Shown: positions 23,576 to 35,368 of the stretch, in pieces
Numbering within the stretch: position 1 is the first letter of the stretch
Layout: the number at the start of each line of letters is the position of its first letter
Assembly (NCBI GenBank): GCA_019054805.1
Contig: JAHQIY010000003.1
Coordinates: forward strand, 868,001-932,000
Direction: 5' to 3'
Length of the DNA stretch: 64,000 nucleotides
Origin: Brachionus manjavacas
Lineage: Eukaryota > Rotifera > Eurotatoria > Ploima > Brachionidae
The notes under the pieces: generated by a model
Told to the model about the DNA's origin: nothing
The model's input: only the letters and a program-made list of their open reading frames with translations
Databases searched by the model: none
Position numbers and translations under genes: made by a program

Positions 23576-23853
23576 TTATTATATTATTTAAATTTTAATT
23601 AATTAATTGTTAGAGTTCACGAAATTAAAAACTTGAGCGCTATCTGAATTTCACATTTTTGACTCAAAATTAGTAATCTACGCCCTCAAAAACCCCAAAA
23701 AATAAATTTTGAAGGGGGCAAAAAAAAAATTTTAACAAATTAACAAATTTGTATATTAATATTATATTGATATTTTTTTTCTAAATTTTACTATGTTATA
23801 TATTTATATGGTAATTATTATTTATATCGGGTTCAACGTCTATTTTCATATGA

Positions 23854-24051
23854 TCATCTTAGTAGTAGTAGTAGTATTAGTAAGGGGTAGGCTACAAGTC
23901 GCGATTTGCATGCAGAATGATGCATAACGCGATGGGTGACGACACCCTGTGTGGTCACATCTTCATCTTCTTCCTCTTCAATAAATTTTTTTTGGCCGAA
24001 AACTCCAAGGTTACTTACACGAGATTGATTATATTTTGATTTTTTAGGCAT
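23854..24051 (-). CDS. Short ORF in the foldback element loop
   Basis: A 65-codon frame from a true ATG: a basic start (MPKKSKYNQSRVSN), then FGQKKFIEEEEDED, then a hydrophobic Leu run coded by a TAG/TAC microsatellite. A basic-then-acidic N-terminus is common for transposase first exons, so this may be the surviving 5' coding end of the parental autonomous element. I do not recognise the family. Confidence 0.35.
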   Translation of the reverse strand: MPKKSKYNQSRVSNLGVFGQKKFIEEEEDEDVTTQGVVTHRVMHHSACKSRLVAYPLLILLLLLR

Positions 24052-24639
24052 TTTTCACTTAAATTAATTATACTTAGATAAGTTTTTAGTTATTTGAAGA
24101 CATTTTTTAAGAAAAATAAAGCAATAAAATAAAAAAGTAAACCCATAGAATTGTTCAGAATTTTGTCTAGATTAAAAAAAAAAAAAAAAATCGGGTCATA
24201 ATTGATCCCTCGGAGGAGATACGATTTAAACCAGAGAAAACACATTTTTTTCCTTTTTTTAGCCAACAAAAACCGCCACATCCTTTTTTTTCTTCTAAAT
24301 TACATTAGCATGTAGAGAATTTTACGCTCTTTCAGAATATATATACTTTTTTAGTATATTTAAGTTTTATCTTTGAGATTTTGAGTCTTAAAGAACAACA
24401 ACTTTTTAAAGGGTTTGCTATTTTTGGAACCCTGGGTGAAGAAAATTTTTTTTGGCCCCCTTCAAAAAAATTTTTTTTTGGGGTTTTTGAGGGCGTAGAT
24501 TACGAATTTTGAGTCAAAAATGTGAAATTCAGATAGCACTAAAGTTTTGAATTTCGTGAACTTTATTTTGTTCAATTTGTATTTGAATTTCAAAATACTT
24601 CCAAATGCTGGGTTTTGAATAACTTGTTTTCAATGAATT

Positions 24640-25045
24640 TGAGTTTTTGAGAATAAATACAAGGAAAAAAATAATCAAAAATTGATCCTATCAAGGATTT
24701 ATAAAGATTTTTCGATTTTAAACCTTATTCTTGTATTTTATTATATTAAGCTTTGTATTACAGCGCTCGTTTAATATAGAATTTTAATTTTTCCTTGTTA
24801 TCTAAATTTGTTGCCATTAATTTTAAGGTCGAGATTGATTTTACTTTTGTTATCTTTTCAGAGATCATGTAACATGACTTTCAATATTAATTTTTATTTT
24901 TCATTTGAAAAGCCATTTTTCTTGTTAAAAATAAAAAAGTAGCCAAATAATCTGCATAAAGAGTAGATCTTTGTCAGTTTGTTTTGTTTTTAGTTGGTGT
25001 GTTATTAATGAAACTAATAACTGATCCTTGAGAAACTTAGATGAC
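24640..25045 (-). pseudogene. LINE-A-like RT fragment
   Basis: On the minus strand broken frames match the LINE-A RT from just after VPQGS, through LLYADYLATF (equivalent to LLFADDLVAFF, with the second Asp lost), to the LYKSLIGSIFDY-type C-terminal block near 24690. The loss of a catalytic Asp and many frameshifts mark an old copy. Confidence 0.55.
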
Positions 25046-25328
25046 CATTTATATTTTTAATACATGGAATAAAACATGGACATAAGGACAGTTTATGAGT
25101 CATTAATGAAAAAGCTTGCTTGCAAGACCCAAGTCTTGACACCTCTCTACAAAATACAATTGATTTGCATGCTTTGAGCTTGCTGCAGCTAAAACGCACG
25201 CTTTAGCTAGTATTTAAATCACTACATTATTGTCATAATTTCAGATATAGTTTAGCTTATTTTGTCCATAATTTTCATGACTAAAGCTTGGTCTTTAATT
25301 GTCTTAACCAAATAAATCCCCAAAAAGC

Positions 25329-25395
25329 AAAAAAAAAAGAAAACAAAACAAAATATAAAAAAAAGAAAACAAAACAAAATATAAAAAAAAAAGAA
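25329..25395. repeat. Short tandem A-rich repeat
   Basis: Two to three units of about 30 bp built on aaaagaaaacaaaacaaaat. Low-complexity expansion. Confidence 0.7.
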
Positions 25396-25454
25396 AATTT
25401 TATTTTCCGTGTATTAAAGAATATAAACTTTAGTTTGATTTAATTTTTTTTTTT

Positions 25455-25605
25455 TTTCAAATCTTCTCTCCACACTGGACCTCCGAGCCTCTCTCCTCTT
25501 CGCACAAAAAAAAATGGTAGGTTGTATGAGGCCTTGCTTCGGAACAACATTGAGAGATCATCTCTCTAAAACTAAATATCTTTCTATCTATCTATAATTT
25601 CAGAT
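25455..25605 (+). other. Possible leader exon and donor/acceptor pair
   Basis: A pyrimidine-rich, G+C-richer stretch (cttctctccacactggacc, cctctctcctcttcgcac) leads to aaaaaaaaATG immediately followed by GTAGGT, a good splice donor. About 90 bp later comes ataatttcag, a good acceptor. The layout resembles a housekeeping-gene first exon ending at the ATG, but the downstream frame closes after about 20 codons with no recognisable protein. Weak evidence only. Confidence 0.2.
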
Positions 25606-27595
25606 TCCATTAAATAAACTTTTGACTAAATTTTTTGTTTTATTTATTTCTTGGCTTAAATCCCTAAAGTCCAAAATAGAGACTTAACAATTTTATTAAG
25701 AAAAATTAAATAATTTAATTATTTAATCTTACTGTTTGATCTACTACCCTTGAAAACTAATTTTATCCATTAATTATTCCGTCTTGTTTACTGAGCCTAA
25801 ATATACATTAAAATTACTCTTTGCAAAACACTGATCGTCAGCCACCATTCTTTTCTAATGTCTCTTAAATAATTTTGTATTAGAAAACAAGCTATCAACA
25901 GTAAAAAAAAGGATAAAATAAAATAGTTGAAAAAATATTTTATTTTCATATTTCCTCAGACAAAAACAATTAATTTACTTGTATAATTTTATTTTAATTT
26001 TTTTAATTTAATAAACATAAGCCTAAAAGCCTGACTAAATTATAAAATATTTAAAAGTCTCTTTCATTGTGAATTTTAGAGCAAAATTTATAAGAAAAAT
26101 ATTATTAATTGGTACAAAGCCTAGACACACTTTTAAAAAATAGAAAAAATTCATTATTTTTTTAATTTTTTAAGTAAACCTGTTTTTGGATACAAATTAG
26201 GAGATTTTTGTAAATTTCAAAAAAATTCTTGTAGAATTGCTACATTTTACTTTTTTTAAAGAATGAAATTTAGAAATTTTGTACCAATTCGCGTACAATC
26301 CACAAATCCGAAGGATAATTAAAAGTCCATCTCGCTAATGAAATTAAAAGAGCTTAATTTCATTACTCGAATTGTTTTTAATTTTAAAGAAATTTTCTCT
26401 AGCTATTTATAAGCATTTATTTTATTTTTTCCGCAATATTTTAATATAAGTACCGAAATCTTAATTTATTTCCTTTTCCGTGAACGCACTAGTTCATGAA
26501 AGCAACTGAATTTTTACAAACTTAATCAAAACAATTTCCAAGATGGTTCAAGTTTGAAAAATAAGCCTTGCTCTATTTATAAACAATTTCCTATATGGTT
26601 CATCCTAAAGCTTTTACCAGGAGAAATTCCTGTTATTTTTTTTCTAAAATTTAATCTGGAGAAACCTTTTAATTTCCTGCAAAGTGCTTAATTTCATTTG
26701 AAAATTTAATAATCACCGAAATAAGCAATTAAAAAAATGCGATAAAACAAATAAATTTTTAATCGCTAGTAATTTTTTTAAAGTAAGCACCAAAAGACTC
26801 CAAAAAAAAAATGAGAGAAATTTTATAGATTATTTAATTTTTTTTATTAAAAATTAATTTTGAATTTTAGCCCATGCTTAAATCGCTTTTTTTGCTAAAT
26901 ACTTAAATAAAAAATAAATTCAGTATTTTTATAAGAATAATTTTTTTTTTAATTTTTAAGTAGCTCTAAAGGTAAATTAAGAGTATGAAATAAGATCAAA
27001 GTGCCAAGATTTAAGTGCCTCTCGAATCGCTTCAAACAAACAAACACTTATTTTGTTTGCAGCTACGGAATTTTAGTTTTATGAACTAAATAAATAGTCA
27101 ATTTACGTAATCAGTTTTTCATCACTTTCAAGAACTTTTCCTTTAAATTTATTCAAATTTTCTAATTATTTGTAACCATAAGTTCCGGTTTCTTATTACG
27201 CAAAATAAAATTTCTTTTTAATTTATTTCTGTGCCAACTTTCACCGACATTCTTTAGCAAGTTAATACCAAACGAAACTAAAACTGAGAGAATTTTATAC
27301 CAAAAAAAGATTAAGAATTTAATATCGATGGACACTTATACCAATAGGTTTTAAATACCATCGTTATTAAATACTAACTTTTAAGAAAAATAAAGTTTTT
27401 TAATAGCCAAGAGAACAAAAAAATCAGTTTAAGATTTTATAAATAAATAAAGGGTTTAAAAATAAATTTGATAAATTTGATTTTCATGGACAACCACTGG
27501 GTGTTCTTTAATATTTGAATTACTTTGGATAAAAACAGTGTTGAACATTTTACAATTATTTTAAGAATTTATTGTTTTTTTTTATTTATTTGTTT
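25605..27595. other. Non-coding AT-rich interval
   Basis: No open frame above background and no inverted-repeat pair that I could establish. Confidence 0.4.
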
Positions 27596-28835
27596 TCTGT
27601 AACGAGCTAGAGCTCTTTCAGAATAAATTATAAACAAAAATTTAAAATCAAAATAAAGTAAATAAGCTAAAATAAAATGCAAAAAAGTTAAAAAGACAAA
27701 TATTGAAATAGGTTGTAACATGTGTCACATGTTTGCCAAGTTGAGGCTTCATTAAAAATTGAGGAAATAGTAAGGTAGCAATTAAACAATGGAGTTTGGT
27801 ATTCAAAATATCTTGATTCGAAGCATTCTATGTATTCCTCCACCAGTCTTACAAATAATGGAAAAGAATGACTCAGTTCTGTCCCAACATATCTCTCACT
27901 CAACTCAAAAAGCCGATTCGAGACTGTTAGTTATTTAAGTTTATTAGAAGCTTCATGATGCACGATGTTGGGAGGAGTATCATAATTAAACTTAAGGATA
28001 GATCCAACTAGTGTATTTAAATTGCTTGTAGTTTTTTGATACTATTTTCTGAAAATGAATTCATGCAAGGGAAAGAATAGTCAAAAATTGATCCGACTAA
28101 AGATTTATATTCCTTTAAATTCCCAAGTGTGTTTTGATTAAGGCTCCATTTTATGTTGACAATATCTTAATATAATTTAGCCTTGTATTGCAGCGTTCTT
28201 TAATTTTGTCAACCAGTATGTTAAAATTTAACTTAGAATCAAATTTAATACCAAGAAACTTGATTTCTTTTTGACTCACTTTTCTGTTTCAGTATATTTT
28301 TAAGTTTAGATTATAACTCTCTTTTTTGTACCTAGAGAAGACTACTGAACACAACTTTTCAACTGATATCTTCATTTTCCACTTAATAAAACATTGTTCT
28401 AGTTCGTTGGTGTATTTATTTATCTTATTTTCTAGGTTTCCCTTTTTGTTGTAAATGAAGAATGTAACTAGATCATCTGCGAAAAGCAGAGAGTATTCAT
28501 TATTTGTTTTGTTTCTTTTGGGAATGTCATTAATATATTTACTAAATAAAAGAGGACTAATTAGTGAGACTTAAGGAACCCCTGCAGTTATTATATATTC
28601 TTCGCTCAGTTGATCATTCACATTTACCTTAAATGTCCTAGAGTCTAAAAAATATCTAATCCAGTTGGTCAAGTAATGAGGTGGATTCATTTTAATCAAT
28701 TTAAAAAGTAAACTTTCAAGCCAAACCCTATCAAAGGCTTTAGAAATATCAAAAAACAAGCAGCAAACTCTTTTTTTTAATTAATGACTTCACAATTTTT
28801 TGAATTAAAAAGAATAGATTATCTGATGTTCACAA
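27596..28835 (-). pseudogene. LINE-A copy 3, 5'-truncated
   Basis: On the minus strand it starts at the TSDNLFFLIQKI block of the RT (about 28830) and runs through FFDISKAFDRVWLESLLFKL (open frame 28571-28759), FADDLVTFF, and the C-terminal region (open frame 27688-27903). It ends with the 3' hairpin word aagagctctagctcg at about 27620-27605 and a following T-run on the plus strand. It is highly similar to copy 2, lacks its 5' half and has several frameshifts. Confidence 0.83.
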
Positions 28836-29700
28836 GTCAATTTTCGGAACATAGCAGCTGTTTTAGACCTTTATTTATTTTAGAATAAAAGGAAGTTTTT
28901 AGGAATTTTAGTTCATAATTACATTCTTACATAGTTATAATTACATTCTAAAATAATTACATAGTTAAACCCAAATCATAGCATGGTACACAGTGTAGCA
29001 TTTTTTGTTAATTTTTTTTTTCAATTTTAATCTTTTATAAAGGAAATATTTTTGTAAACAATTTGCACTGAATTTCACAGTGACAAAAGCTATGACTGTA
29101 ATAACTCGAGGCTTGTGTAGTAAAAAAAAGAATCATTTAAAGTCAAGTCATTTGACTTTAATCTATAAATAAATAGCCTCAGTTTCAAATCAATATACCT
29201 AATTTTATTCTAATTTTAACTAAACAATTTTGTATCCAAAATTTTTTTTACTTAAATTTTTTTTAGTGAAATTCTCAAAAACTTTATGTTTATTTATTCA
29301 AGTCGTTCTTCTTTTTTTTTTTAACAAATTCACTATAAAAGTTAAAATTCAACTTTAACCTAATTTAACATTTTAAATTAAGTTTTGTTATCAAAAATAT
29401 TTTTCATGTGGCTGAAAAAAGAACTAAATTTTCATTCCAACCAGCCAAGGCTTTGCCCAACTTTATTTTAAATAAATAAATTCAATTCGACTAAAGGCTA
29501 GGAATAGACTCAAACCGATTATCACATAAACTAAGAGTCCATATTATAAGAATTTACGAAAACGAAGTTTATCAATCAAATGCGATTTTGTTTCATAAAG
29601 ATTTCAAATAAAAAAGACGTAAAATTTTGTGCTATTGAGAATATATGCCGGCTGATGGAAGTTTATAGAGTAATCAGTAAGATATACCTCTCAGCAAACA
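28836..29700. other. Non-coding interval
   Basis: AT-rich, with a short duplicated word (acatagttataattacattc) near 28930-28965. Nothing else can be supported. Confidence 0.4.
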
Positions 29701-29739
29701 TTCTAACTTGCTTAAGTTCTGGTCCCTAGCACCCAAAAC

Positions 29740-29930
29740 TTATTTTCTGATACTCCCAAAAAAATAAAAATAGCGAATCCCTATATGCAGATGACCAAGT
29801 GACATTCTTTATTCATACAAAAAACTAAAATCTACAAAAAAAGATATATAAAAATCAAAGCGAGCCAAAAAATAGTCCTGCAAGTGGAAAATGAAAATAT
29901 CAGTTGGAAGAATATTTTATTATTAGTTAA
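29740..29930 (+). pseudogene. LINE-A-like RT fragment
   Basis: A short piece covering the region from PKKNK-like codons through YADDQVTFFIHTK to WKMKISVE, aligned with the LINE-A catalytic loop and following helix. Both flanks are unrelated. Confidence 0.55.
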
Positions 29931-29989
29931 TGTCTTGAATATTTTATCAACTAGAACTTATTAAAATTCATTTTACCTTATTTGGTAAT

Positions 29990-30124
29990 TTATAAATGTG
30001 TCTTATTCTTTTTAAGAATCTTGTCACGTACATCATTCAATATATAAGCAACTCTTTTTATATCATCTTATCATTAATAAAGAATTAGTTTAACAATTTT
30101 TCTATTATCCCATATTACATTACA
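29990..30124 (+). repeat. Putative 5' LTR end of a Ty3-type element
   Basis: Immediately upstream of the Gag ORF there is TATATAAGC (30041), AATAAA (30076) and an end in ...ttacattaca, followed by gcgataaggg. This is the order expected for LTR promoter, polyadenylation signal, LTR end and priming region. The outer LTR boundary and a matching 3' LTR were not found. Confidence 0.4.
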
Positions 30125-30134
30125 GCGATAAGGG

Positions 30135-30715
30135 ATGACCACCACGAATCAGAGAGAAGCAAATATAACGGTTAATCAGAGTTGGGCATCCGAAAAGCAA
30201 GCTTTTGATGGAGATCTTCAAATAGAGATAGCAGGGAAAGGTTACGTGCAAGACTCTAATACCCCTGTGTACTATGGAAGGAATACAGAAAACGTCGAAA
30301 ATTGGATTTCAATAGTATCTAATGGCATAAAAGCCGCTGGTGTTCCTGGAGACAAAAAACTTGCTGTAATCACTCCTTATGTGACGGAGACGTCGTTAAG
30401 GACCTTGCTTAATTACCAGAAGAATTAAACAATTAAGACATTTGAAGGATATTTAAAGTTACTACTTGAAAGAGATAATTCAAAGGCAAAAAAAAAGGAA
30501 AAATAAAATTGGAATTTTCTGCACTCAAATAAACAGGAGAGTTTGATAGTTTTTTAAGCAAATTTAGGGAGTAGGCCAATGAATCCGGTATGGCACAAGA
30601 GGATCTTATCCTAATTTTTTCTCATTCATTAAAGCCTAAGTGTGCATTAGAAGAGAAACTTAGACTAACAAAATTTAATATCTTACAAAGAGCAAATAAA
30701 AAATAAAATTTGAAG
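30135..30715 (+). pseudogene. Retrotransposon Gag-like fragment
   Basis: An open frame of 97 codons (30135-30428) begins at ATG. It includes VENWISIVSNGIKAAGVPGD, similar to the W-x-x-x-I...A-x-x-x-x-P-x-x-K start of the capsid region in Ty3/gypsy-type Gag. Further broken frames continue with FDSFLSKFRE, MAQEDLILIFSHSLKPKCAL and EEKLRL, the typical capsid C-terminal half. No protease, RT or integrase follows within the next kilobases, so this is a 3'-deleted remnant. Gag would package the element RNA; this copy cannot. Confidence 0.62.
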
Positions 30716-31429
30716 AAAAATTTTTTCAATTGAATATGACAAATAAATATATTACGTTACATTACAAGAACCGTCTCGAAGATTTTAACCTATTTAAAAA
30801 TGGTTTGAAATTGAGCTTTATATACTTTGACGAAGAAATAAAATATGTTTATTTAAATTAATAAAGGAAAAAAATATCAACATATGAGATGCCTTTTTTA
30901 TTCATCAATATGATCAAATCTTACTTGAAATTGTTTGTGAAATTAATAGAAAATGTCTGAAGAATATTCATCTTAAGAATCTTCTTTTCTTGTGCAAATA
31001 TATAGTGAATTAAATATTTGATCATTTTTTGTAATGAAATAAATTAATTATAAACTAAGAAACTCTTGATAAAAAAGATCTCTAATGATCTTTTAAAATA
31101 TTTAAAAAATAATTTTTGTTTGTTTTACAATATTTAAATATCAATAATTTTCCATGCAACTTTTTGCAAGAGTCAAAAGAAGCTATAAAATTTAAACTTT
31201 TCACTACTTGATTTTGATAAATTAATTAAAGCAATTTTTTTTAATAAAATTACTGTGATATAGCGACATCTTTGTCGATATCACTGGAAAGTTGATTAAC
31301 TTAACCATGAGCGTTTAAGTTAACAAGGAGCATAAGTAGCTGCTCCAATACGTCTTACGAGGAGGATCGGATAGACGGGCCCAAGGGTACTAATGTAAAC
31401 ATTACAATTACCAACAGGTTTCTAATGTT

Positions 31430-32240
31430 GTTATTTTTTATGGGTTAAGAGGTTAATGAGGTATCACCTCAATACTCAAAAATCCCACCCATTTACCCCT
31501 AAAAATAAAAAGATAATTAGACTGAAAGGCAAAATTAATCACAATGACGTCATTTTTTATGAAAAATTTTAAATTTTGTTTCTCCTTTTTTTACAAAAAT
31601 AATTTGATTTATTTTATTTGACTTATTTGATAAAAATATTCATTCTGTATTATCAAAAATCGTCAATATATTATAAAAATGAATCAGAACAGACAAAAAG
31701 AAGTTAAAAAAAAAAAGTATTCGATGGTAGATCTTGATAACGCAAGAAAAGATGTTTTTGAAAAAAAATTGAAAACTACTCAAGCTTAGAATTTATACAA
31801 CATTCCGAGACAGATCTTTTTAACTAAAAAAAAATTAAACATAAAATTTATTTTGAATTCGTTAATAATTCGTTTAAATTTTTTACTAAAAAGTTGTGTT
31901 GTGGCGTATTTTTTAAAAGAATAATAAAGAATATTTAAAATATTTATATTTTTAAAAATAACATTTAAAATCCTTTTTTAATTCTTATTGGGCTAATTGG
32001 GTGAATTCGGTGAATATCCTGAAAAAGAGGTTAGTTCTCGGGCTAAATATTTACAAAATCAGGGGTAACTGGGTTAACCTAATTCACCCAATAAGGCCTA
32101 ACCCAATTAACCGCAGGAGGTAAAGGGGTGACTAGAAAAAACTGGTCTAATTCGGTTAGCATTTTTGGAGTTTTTGAATAAAATGAGTGCGAAATATGCA
32201 ATAAAAAAAAATAGGTCACCTGGTTAGGCTCATTTACCAT
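31430..32240. repeat. GGGTTAA/AATTGGGT-rich inverted-repeat region
   Basis: Words such as ttattgggctaattgggtga (31986) and, inverted, ttcacccaataaggcctaac (32080) face each other. Weaker inverted words lie at 31435 (atgggttaagaggttaatga) and 32225 (minus strand, atggtaaatgagcctaacc). It is probably a MITE-like element; boundaries are not resolved. The flanks 30720-31430 and 32240-33940 are AT-rich with nothing supported. Confidence 0.35.
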
Positions 32241-33947
32241 AAAACAAGGTTTATTTTTTTTAAGTTTTTTTTTCCAAAAAAAATGGTTAATGCAGTATTA
32301 AATCACAAAACTTAATTTCTACTCATAGAAAAAAAGAAAAACTGATGACTTGAATTTTTGTATGAAATAAAAACTAGTTTATTAAATCATACATTTGATC
32401 TTTTTATAATTTTTGTTAATTGAAGATATTTTTTTAATTCGAAAGTTTTATTTAATCAAGAATGACAATTGAGTTTTACTTTAATTTTAACTTGCTTTTT
32501 TTGTTGAAAGATTTAAAAGAATTTAAAAATATAATCTAATTTAACTATTTTTCGATTTAAATTTGAATTTTTTATTAAATGTAAATTTTCACATTCAAAA
32601 TTTTATTGAAAAATTATTATCTATCAAAGTAGATTTTGCTTAAAATTATAATTTTACGTTTAAAATAGTTTAAAAACTTAAAAAAATTCTATTAAATCAA
32701 TCAAACTTTAAAATTAGAATTTTATTATAAACTCAATTTGTTACGGATTGAAAAAATTTTTAAATGAATAATTACTTTTCTTTATTTATTTCCGTGCTGA
32801 TTATATTATATTGCACTAATCAAAAATTAAATTATATTTCTAAATCTTTTTATTCAAATTTCAAATAATATCAATATAAAACAAAATCTCTTTTCGATTA
32901 AAAAAAATTGAAACTTGAAGTAAATAATCATGATAACATGATCAAAAATTAATTGATTAAAATGATGGAAAAAGCTTATTTAAAATACTTTTTAATTAAA
33001 CACAAAATGTTTATTATTTTGATAAAATAAAATTTTTTTTTTCCAATTGATCTTTATTTGATTTTTATAAAATATTTATTTGAAAATTTTGACTAAGACC
33101 AATTTAAAATCCACACTAAAGAATTCAAATGGCTTTAAATCATATTTTAATATTAGATTAAAAATATTACAGCGAAATAAAGTTAAATATTGTTTGGCAA
33201 AATTTCAGGATTTTGGTTTAGATTTTTTTTACAAATAAAAATTCATATAACTTTCTTCCTAATTAAGATTAAACAAATCTTGTTTAATAAAGTTTAAAAA
33301 TTTAGTTTTATCGTCAAAAAATACCATTTTTTTAAATCTAAAACTATGAATTGTGATCATAAATTTACATTTGATCACAAACTTCCAATTGCCAAAAAAA
33401 TTTCTAGTTAAAAATTTATTTAATTTGTTTTGAATCAATTTTCAAAGTGTCATTTTAAAAGGTTGGGTATCAAATAGCTGAAAAAATGAGATTTTTATCA
33501 AGCCTGGAGTTAATTTATTTTGCTGTGTATTATCTAATAATTGGGAATTTTATAAAATATTTGGAGTAAAAATATGAAACTTTTTTATTGTCACAAGTTT
33601 AATTAAATATTATCGGAACAAAATGACTCAATAATGTCTTTACGTATCTTTCGTAATTACATAATTATTTACTATAAAGTACTACAAAAACAATTAATTT
33701 TTTAAATAAAAATATGCAATACATTTTTTGCGTAAATATCTTATATTTGAGTCTTTAAATTTAATAATCTTGCTATTTATGAATTAAAGCTAATAATCTT
33801 GTACTTTTTAAGCCTACAAATAATAGCAAAATACAAATGGAAAATTATCAAAAATTGAAACAAAATTGTAAAATAATCTTTAATTACTTAAAAAAAAATT
33901 CTGTTTGAAATTAAAAATGGTATTTTTACTTAATACAATATCTTTAG

Positions 33948-34401
33948 CAAATTGTATAAAAGTCACAAATCACAAGTCAAGTTTGACTTGTTTCAAAAAT
34001 ATAAAAATTACAAGTCATTAATTTTTTTATATCTCGATTTTTATATTTTTTAACTTGTTTAATTTATTTCTAAAATTTTCTTTGTTTTTTATAAAAAAAA
34101 TTCACTTAAAAAGAATATGACAATTATGTGAATTGTTTAAAAAATCATGTTTCAATTTTTACATTGAAAAAGAAATGTAATTTTTTCCTGAATAAAAAAT
34201 TTCAATACTTATAATTTTTTTAAATATTTTAATTCATTTCTTAAAATAAGTGAAAATCTTGAGTTGCTTTTTTAAAATTTTTAAAACAAGTCAAAGTCCT
34301 GATTTGTTTTTTCTAAAAAATATATTTTCAAGTCCAAGTCATACTTTGACTTGTTTATGACTTGTTAAGACTTATTTTTTCCTGACTTTTATACAAGTCT
34401 G
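33948..34401. mobile_element. hAT-like MITE with 8-bp target duplication
   Basis: The left end reads CAAATTGTATAAAAGTCA and the right end on the minus strand reads CAGACTTGTATAAAAGTCA. The flanks are ATCTTTAG (33940-33947) and ATCTATAG (34402-34409), 7 of 8 identical. The interior is AAGTC-rich and non-coding, the same family as at 15033-15423. Confidence 0.68.
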
Positions 34402-34424
34402 ATCTATAGTTGCAGTAGAGCAGC

Positions 34425-34570
34425 ATCATCTTTTCTGAGCCAGTTTTGGAATGGCTCAAGGCAATGCCTGCAATGGCCATTTTGGGGCTAGGCGCAATTA
34501 CGCGCTAGTACAGGCAAATGCTTATTCTGCAGTTTACTACGATTACTACTACCACTACAAAAATTTGAAT
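34425..34570. other. G+C-richer patch with hairpins
   Basis: Contains gagccagttttggaatggctc-type and ctaggcgc-aatta-cgcgctag quasi-palindromes and a run of tac/tta triplets. It could be a SINE or structured-RNA remnant; no Pol III boxes or tRNA features are evident. Confidence 0.25.
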
Positions 34571-34976
34571 CTTTATTAAGTCTCTTTCTTTGAAATAAAA
34601 ATCTTTCCAATAAAACTTCAAAACCATCTTTTATAACATTTTATTCATTATCATGTTCAGGTTTATAGATATTACTTTGAGCATATTCGTTAGTGGCTTA
34701 TGGATCGTCTTATTTTCGAAAAATCAAATCGGACAAAAATAATTTCTTCATAATATTAACTCGACATAATTTTTGCTAAGTATAAACTCGACATATTTAT
34801 CATGCTACAACTAAGTACTGGCTTGGTTAATAAACGCAAAGCATGTTATATGGCTTTAGAAGAAAGGCTAAATAACGCTATTCAAAATTACAAATCTGAA
34901 AATTATTTGTTCTTTTATAAAACATATGTCATTTTTAATAAAATTTAAGAAAAATCAGGTATATTTTAAAAAATGT

Positions 34977-35368
34977 TATTTGTTTATTTATTTATTTGTT
35001 TTGTTTAAAATTAAAGTTAATAAAATGAGATAAAAAAAATCAAAATAAAGTAAATAAGCTAAAAAAAAATATGAAAGTTTAGAAGACATAGATTGTTACA
35101 TGTGGCAAATGTTTACATAATTTAGGTTTCAGGAAAAAAGAGGAAATTGTAAGGTAGCAATTACACAATGGAGTTGGGTATTCAATAAATCTTGATTCGA
35201 AACCTTTTTGTATTCCTTCACCAGTCTTTCAACCAATGGAATAGAATGACTCAGTCCTGTCCCAACATATCTCTCACTCAACTCAAAAAGCCGATTTGAG
35301 ACTGTTAGTAATTTAAGTTTATTAGAAGCTTAATGATGCACGATGTTAACTAAACTTAAGGATAGATC
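34977..35368 (-). repeat. LINE-A 3' fragment, head-to-head with copy 4
   Basis: On the minus strand it spans the LINE-A C-terminal codons from SILKL (35365) through the end of the frame and the A/T-rich 3' UTR to about 34977. It abuts the plus-strand copy at 35369 without spacer. Confidence 0.78.

Larger units (their letters stand above)
23347..24600. mobile_element. Long inverted-repeat (foldback) element
   Basis: 23614-23733 and 24442-24562 are reverse complements over about 120 bp (words such as gtgctatctgaatttcacat and taatctacgccctcaaaaac on both). The match resumes outside, 23347-23379 against 24571-24600, showing that the arms are longer but the left arm is split by about 230 bp. The roughly 700-bp centre holds a short basic/acidic ORF. 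A 40-bp solo piece of the arm occurs at 43337-43375. It looks like a non-autonomous derivative of a DNA transposon of unknown superfamily. Confidence 0.78.
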
